Origin: Streptomyces sp. NBC_01431
GTDB taxonomy: Bacteria > Actinomycetota > Actinomycetes > Streptomycetales > Streptomycetaceae
DNA: 64,000 nucleotides
Reading direction: 5' to 3'
Assembly (NCBI RefSeq): GCF_036231355.1
Contig: NZ_CP109496.1
Coordinates: 1,364,001 to 1,428,000, forward strand
Positions 59,840 to 64,000 of the stretch are shown in pieces. The notes under the pieces are model-generated. The model was not told the origin of the DNA. It saw only the letters and a list, made by a program, of their open reading frames with translations, and made no database searches. Each line of letters begins with the position of its first letter. Positions within the stretch are counted from its first letter, which is position 1. A program made the position numbers and the translations under genes.

Positions 59840-61081
59840 GTGCAAATACCGGCGGAAGCAGCTCCGTTGCTCGACTTCAGCCCCTACCGGCTGCTCACGG
59901 AACCGGAGGCCGTCCACCGCAGTATGCGTGCGGAGCCGCCGGTGCGCTACGTACGCGAGGAGAGCGGGTTCTCGTACTGGCTGATCTCCCGCTACGCCGA
60001 GGCCCGTGAGGCACTCGGCGCGCCGGGGCTCTCGAACGACCCGCGTCGCCTGGGGCACGCGGTCGACGCCCACAACGCCTACTCCCCCATGGCGAACAAC
60101 GACCCGCCGGACCACACCCGGCTGCGTGGGCTCGTCTCCCACGGGTTCACCCGGCGCCGGGTGGCCGCTCTGGAGCCCGAGGTTGACCACATCGTCGACG
60201 AACTGCTCGGCGCCGTCGGACCGTCCGGTCACACCGACGTGATCGCGGACCTCGCATTCCCCTTGCCCGTCCTGGTCATCTGCGCGCTGCTCGGGGTACC
60301 GGGCCAGGACCGCGCGGCCCTGCGCACCTGGGCGGAGTACACCCTCTCGACGGCGGTGGGCCCGCGGACCCGGGAGGAACGTTCCCGCCGGCTGCGCACG
60401 TACTTCACTCGGCTGATCGCGGCCAAGCGCGACACCGTGCCGGCCGCCGTGCCGCCCGACGAACAGCCGGACCTGCTCAGCGCCCTCATCGCCGCACAGG
60501 AACAGGACAACAGCCTCACGGACGACGAACTCGTCGGTCTGGCCGTTCTGTTGCTGGTCGCCGGGCACGAGACGACGACCAACCTGATCGGCAACGGGCT
60601 GCTGACCCTGCTGCTCCACCCGGCGCAGCTGCGACTCCTCCAAGAGGAACCGCGCCTGCTGCCCACCGCGGTGGAGGAACTGCTCAGGTACGAAGGCTCC
60701 GCCGGGCAGTCCTCCTTGCGCGTGGCGGTCGAAGACACCCTCATAGGGGGAACCCTGATTCCCCGGGGGTCCGTCGTCAACATCGGCCTGTCCCTCGCCA
60801 ACCGGGACCCCGGCGTCTTCCCGGAATCCGACACCCTCGACCTCCGGCGGGAGTCCAATCCCCACCTGGCGTTCGGGCACGGCATCCACTTCTGCCTCGG
60901 CGCGCCCCTGGCCCGCATGCTCGCGACCGCTGCCCTCGGCGCCCTGCTGGAGCGGTTCCGCGGCCTCGCGCTGACCGTGTCGCGCGACGAGCTGCGCTGG
61001 CGACAGATCAGCATCCTGTGCGGCCTCACCGCACTTCCCATCTCCTTTGATCCCGTTTTTCGTGAAACGAGTCGTACGTGA
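59840..61081 (+). CDS. Cytochrome P450 (second of cluster)
   Basis: 413 residues from GTG 59840, with gggggt upstream. I-helix VAGHETTTNL, ExxR in EELLRYEGS, heme loop LAFGHGIHFCLGAPLAR. Strongly similar to the first cluster P450 in layout but diverged, so likely acts at another site. It begins the right-hand operon of at least five overlapping genes. Confidence 0.88.
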   Translation: MQIPAEAAPLLDFSPYRLLTEPEAVHRSMRAEPPVRYVREESGFSYWLISRYAEAREALGAPGLSNDPRRLGHAVDAHNAYSPMANNDPPDHTRLRGLVSHGFTRRRVAALEPEVDHIVDELLGAVGPSGHTDVIADLAFPLPVLVICALLGVPGQDRAALRTWAEYTLSTAVGPRTREERSRRLRTYFTRLIAAKRDTVPAAVPPDEQPDLLSALIAAQEQDNSLTDDELVGLAVLLLVAGHETTTNLIGNGLLTLLLHPAQLRLLQEEPRLLPTAVEELLRYEGSAGQSSLRVAVEDTLIGGTLIPRGSVVNIGLSLANRDPGVFPESDTLDLRRESNPHLAFGHGIHFCLGAPLARMLATAALGALLERFRGLALTVSRDELRWRQISILCGLTALPISFDPVFRETSRT

Positions 61082-62130
61082 CGATCCCCGACCCCACGGC
61101 GGCGGCCCATCTCTACCGCCTTGCCTTCGGTTTCATACCCGCCCAGATGATCCATGCCGCCGCCAGGCTCCGCCTCCCCGATCTGCTGGCCGAGCGGAGC
61201 CTGACCACCGAGGATTTGGCGGACCTGACCGGTACCCACGCCCCCTCGCTGCGTCGGCTGCTGCGCGGCCTCGCCTCGATCGGCCTGGTAGAGGAGGACG
61301 AGGGGGGTGCCTTCGGGCTGACCCCGGCCGGTACACCTCTCCGGTCCGACGTGCCCGGCTCCGTCCGCCCCATGGTGATGCCGTACTTCGACGAGGGCAT
61401 CTGGGCTTCGTGGGGACGGTTCGTGGAGTCCGTGCGCACGGGCCGACCCGCGGTGGAGTCGGTCACCGGAGGTTCGGTGTTCGCCCACTTCGCGGCCGAC
61501 CCGGAGCTGGCCGCCGAGTTCAACGCTGCCATGGCGGTGAGCGGCGGCGCAGAGGCCTGGAGCCTGGCCAAGTCGCTCGACTTCACCGGCGTGCGGACCG
61601 TCGTGGACATCGGTGGCGGATCGGGCGCGCTCCTGGCAGTGCTCCTGGGACACCATCCCGAACTGCGCGGCATCCTGGTCGACACCCCCGCGGGAGTGTC
61701 CGGCGCCCCGGCCACCTTCGCCGAGGCGGGCGTGGCGGACCGCTGCGAGATCACCGCCGGGGACTTCTTCACGTCGGTGCCCGGGGGCGGCGACCTCTAC
61801 GTGATCAAGAGTGTCCTGCACGACTGGGACGACGAGGAGTGCGTCCGCATCCTGCGCAACTGCCGCCGGGCCATGGACGACACGGCCCGCGTCCTGATCG
61901 TCGAGGTCATCGCGCCCGCCGTCGTCGACCGTACGACCGATCCGTTCCTCACGGCGAGCGACCTCAACCTGCTGGTCCTCACCCGCGGCCGCGAACGGAC
62001 GCAGGAGGAGTTCGCACATCTCCTGGAGGAGGCCGGTCTCCGGTTGACGGGCGTCGGCGATCCGGTGGGCTTCAACGGGTACCGGACGATCGAAGCGCGT
62101 CCGGCGGCCACGGAAGGCGATGCGGCGTGA
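61078..62130 (+). CDS. SAM-dependent O-methyltransferase (acetylserotonin/phenol O-MT type)
   Basis: 350 residues from GTG 61078 (GTGA overlap). N-terminal dimerisation winged helix (LPDLLAERSLTTEDLADLTG), SAM motif VVDIGGGSGALLAVLLGHHP, and the catalytic-base region LHDWDDEECVRILRNCRRAM with His as general base. Methylates a hydroxyl of the product or sugar. Confidence 0.87.
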   Translation: MTIPDPTAAAHLYRLAFGFIPAQMIHAAARLRLPDLLAERSLTTEDLADLTGTHAPSLRRLLRGLASIGLVEEDEGGAFGLTPAGTPLRSDVPGSVRPMVMPYFDEGIWASWGRFVESVRTGRPAVESVTGGSVFAHFAADPELAAEFNAAMAVSGGAEAWSLAKSLDFTGVRTVVDIGGGSGALLAVLLGHHPELRGILVDTPAGVSGAPATFAEAGVADRCEITAGDFFTSVPGGGDLYVIKSVLHDWDDEECVRILRNCRRAMDDTARVLIVEVIAPAVVDRTTDPFLTASDLNLLVLTRGRERTQEEFAHLLEEAGLRLTGVGDPVGFNGYRTIEARPAATEGDAA

Positions 62131-63137
62131 AGACGACCGAGGGATCCCGGGCAGCGTGCCCCGTCGAGGACTCCCACGAGAACGTGGGACCCGGCACGCT
62201 CCGCCGGCTCGCCGCCGCCTGGCCCAGGCGGGCCACTGTGCGCACCGACATGGACAAGGTCACCGGTACCGAGACGTACAACCCCGAGCTGCTCGACTAC
62301 CCGGTCTCCCTGATGCCGTTCGGTGAACACCCCGACTTCCAGGGCGCCTCCGAGGAGATGCGCCGTACGGTGAACACCCTCGGCTGGATCGCGTACAACG
62401 AACGTGTCGTCGCGGCCGAGGAGTACGTGGTCAACCCGACCTTCGAGAAGCTCGGCCATGCGGTGTTCCCCGGCGTGGACCGGTTCGAGGTCAAGGAGAT
62501 CGTGCGGCAGTCCCACATCGACGAGGTGTGGCACACGTACATGCACATGCTGGGCATGCAGCGCACCCGAGAGGCCCGGCAGGTCATGGCGGAACCCGCG
62601 GCCACGCACCCGGTGACGAACCGTCTGCTGTACGAGGCGCAGACCGAGGCGGGCGAGCGCTGGCAGACGGACCTCCTCTACCTGCTGTGGACCACGGTCG
62701 GCGAGGTCAGCGTCAACGCCTTCCTGGACCTAATGGCCCGGGACACCACCGTCCAGCCGATGCACTCCCTGATCGCACGGCTCCACGCGCGGGACGAGTC
62801 GGCGCACGGCCCGGTCATGATCGAGATCATGAGGGACGTCTACACCCATCTGAGCAGGAAGCAGCAGGACTTCTTCATCGCGTCCCTGCCCTTGGGCATC
62901 ACCGCTTTCTGCGCGGAGGACTTCGACTGGTGGCTGAAGGTGCTGGAGTTCGCGGGAGTGCCCAAGGCCAGAGACATCATCGAGGAGTCCAGGAGCGTCG
63001 GCGGCGGCCGCCACGGCAACCTGCTCGTCAACGACTTCTCCGGTGTGCGGCGCCTGTGTCGCGAGCTCGGCATCGAAGACCGGGTGGCATTCGACTTCGC
63101 GGCCGACGACGCCGCCCGGCTGAGGAGTGCCGCATGA
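62127..63137 (+). CDS. AurF/CmlI-type non-haem diiron oxygenase
   Basis: 336 residues from GTG 62127. All seven iron ligands of AurF are kept at a constant offset of three residues: E98, E133 and H136 (SHIDEVWH), E193 (GEVSVN), H220, E224 and H227 (LHARDESAHG). This family N-oxygenates aryl amines or hydroxylates carbon. In this cluster an amine or the Trp ring could be the substrate, but this is not known. It is tightly overlapped by the methyltransferase and dCTP-deaminase-like genes. Confidence 0.87.
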   Translation: MKTTEGSRAACPVEDSHENVGPGTLRRLAAAWPRRATVRTDMDKVTGTETYNPELLDYPVSLMPFGEHPDFQGASEEMRRTVNTLGWIAYNERVVAAEEYVVNPTFEKLGHAVFPGVDRFEVKEIVRQSHIDEVWHTYMHMLGMQRTREARQVMAEPAATHPVTNRLLYEAQTEAGERWQTDLLYLLWTTVGEVSVNAFLDLMARDTTVQPMHSLIARLHARDESAHGPVMIEIMRDVYTHLSRKQQDFFIASLPLGITAFCAEDFDWWLKVLEFAGVPKARDIIEESRSVGGGRHGNLLVNDFSGVRRLCRELGIEDRVAFDFAADDAARLRSAA

Positions 63138-63664
63138 TTCTCACCGGTCCCGAGATCACCGACGCGGCGGCGGACGGACGCATCGTCATTTCCCCCTTCC
63201 GGCCGGACCAGGTCAACCCCAACAGCTACAACATCTGTCTCGGAGACAGGCTGTTGACGTACACCGACGAGGTCATCGACCCTTACCGCCCCAATCCGAC
63301 CCGTGAGATCACCATCGGCGAGGAGGGCTACGTTCTGCAGCCGGGCCGTCTCTACCTCGGGCACACCGTGGAGCGCGTCGGCTCCGACCTCTACGTACCG
63401 CTGTTGTTCGGGCGCTCCTCGGTCGGCCGGCTCGGGCTGTTCGTCGAGATCACCGCGCCGATCGGCGACATCGGTTTCCACGGCCAGTGGACGCTGATGC
63501 TCTCTCCGGTCATGCCCCTGCGGGTCTACCCCGGGATGAAGATCGGCCAGATCATGTTCTTCGTATCGCTCGGCCAGGTCGACCTCTACGAGGGCAAGTA
63601 CCAGTCCTCGGCGGGCCCGCAGGAGTCCCGCTACTGGAGAGACGTGGCGGTACCGGCGACATGA
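63134..63664 (+). CDS. dCTP deaminase/dUTPase-fold protein with altered active site (copy 1)
   Basis: 176 residues from ATG 63134 (ATGA overlap). The trimeric dUTPase-like fold is plain: MILTGPEITDAAADGRIVIS, PNSYNICLGDRLLTY, GRSSVGRLGLFVEITAPIGD, VYPGMKIGQIMFF. The catalytic Glu of bacterial dCTP deaminase (E138 of E. coli, in VLEF) is replaced by Met122 (WTLMLSP). GRSS and the following Arg are kept. It therefore probably does not deaminate dCTP. It may bind a nucleotide or a different substrate, perhaps in tailoring. Confidence 0.82.
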   Translation: MILTGPEITDAAADGRIVISPFRPDQVNPNSYNICLGDRLLTYTDEVIDPYRPNPTREITIGEEGYVLQPGRLYLGHTVERVGSDLYVPLLFGRSSVGRLGLFVEITAPIGDIGFHGQWTLMLSPVMPLRVYPGMKIGQIMFFVSLGQVDLYEGKYQSSAGPQESRYWRDVAVPAT

Positions 63665-64000
63665 TCCTCACCCGTGAAGCCATCACGACCGCCGTGGAGC
63701 ACGGCGACATCGTCATCGAGCCCTTCGCCCCGGAGCGCGTCTCCCCGAACGCCTACGACTGGCACTTGGGCGACCGGATCCGCGTCTGCGAGGGCGACGA
63801 GCTGGACGCGGCGGCCGCCACCCGGGTCACCGAACACGTGATCCCCGCGGAGGGCATGGTCCTCCGGCCGGGGCGGCTCTACCTCGGAGTCACCCACGAG
63901 CGCACGCACTCGGAGCGCTACGCCCAGATGATCAACGGAGACCGCAGCCTGGGCGCGCTGGGGATCTGGGTGCACGTCTCGGCTCCGCTGGGACACGTCG
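63661..64000 (+). CDS. dCTP deaminase-like protein (copy 2, cut by window edge)
   Basis: At least 113 residues from ATG 63661 (ATGA overlap with copy 1), running to the window end. It begins MILTREAITTAVEHGDIVIE and shares the copy-1 layout (PNAYDWHLGDRI, GRLYLGVTHE). The conserved GRSSxGRLG becomes GDRSLGALG, so the catalytic Arg/Ser set is changed. The position of the catalytic Glu lies beyond the window. Two adjacent, diverged copies point to a hetero-oligomer or neofunctionalised pair. Confidence 0.78.
   Translation, partial: MILTREAITTAVEHGDIVIEPFAPERVSPNAYDWHLGDRIRVCEGDELDAAAATRVTEHVIPAEGMVLRPGRLYLGVTHERTHSERYAQMINGDRSLGALGIWVHVSAPLGHV

Noticed and set aside
1..64000. CRISPR array, tRNA or rRNA genes
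   Set aside because: No regularly spaced direct repeats or RNA-gene structures were recognised.

Overview
The window is high-GC actinobacterial DNA, almost certainly Streptomyces or a close relative. The signs are strong G/C at third codon positions, many GTG starts, ATGA/GTGA stop-start overlaps and Streptomyces-type gene families. No rRNA, tRNA or CRISPR array was seen. All identifications were made by reading the sequence; no database search was run.

1-5546 (minus strand): a tightly overlapping operon whose order of transcription is a PaaK-like adenylate-forming enzyme, an MFS exporter, a GNAT acyltransferase, a LuxE-like acyl-protein synthetase and a LuxC-like acyl reductase that runs off the window. 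It looks like a small pathway that activates a carboxylic acid and reduces it to an aldehyde. 6157-9502: a SUKH/SMI1 protein, two secreted proteins, and a protein with an 'LQRTAGN' N-terminal motif plus a C-terminal domain matching the CD38/ADP-ribosyl cyclase fold, a probable NAD-consuming effector.

9855-27430: a stress or dormancy-type block. It holds a CBS-BON protein, a DUF1918-HTH-PNPOx protein, two universal stress proteins, a two-subunit NAD-type formate dehydrogenase, a CBS-linked site-2 protease, an SPFH protein and an MgtA-type P-type ATPase. The block is scarred by pseudogenes (CBS remnant, APC permease joined to a Ser/Thr kinase) and by an intact IS1182-type element. 28362-37477: remnants of an integrase and a conjugation ATPase, a serine hydrolase, a two-component system divergent from an MmpL transporter, a dead IS5-like transposase, and two small accessory genes.

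37890-64000 (continuing beyond the window): a RiPP biosynthetic cluster that I do not recognise as any described product. A 45-residue precursor (40621-40758), absent from ordinary long-ORF gene calls, has an acidic leader and the Cys-rich C-terminus VLCACCCSWCGC. It sits beside an EpiD/MrsD/TvaF-like Cys-decarboxylase flavoprotein. An azole-forming set follows: an ocin-ThiF-like partner, a YcaO ending in PHPHPFP, and two SagB-type dehydrogenases. Four MGT-type glycosyltransferases with sugar genes (RmlA, RmlB, a ketoreductase) imply a glycosylated product. Two P450s, an FAD monooxygenase, an O-methyltransferase, an AurF-type diiron oxygenase and two dCTP-deaminase-like proteins with altered active sites supply further tailoring. 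A DrrAB-type exporter probably gives efflux, and an orphan atypical LuxR regulator probably gives control. The simplest model is a glycosylated polythiazole whose terminal Cys is oxidatively decarboxylated.
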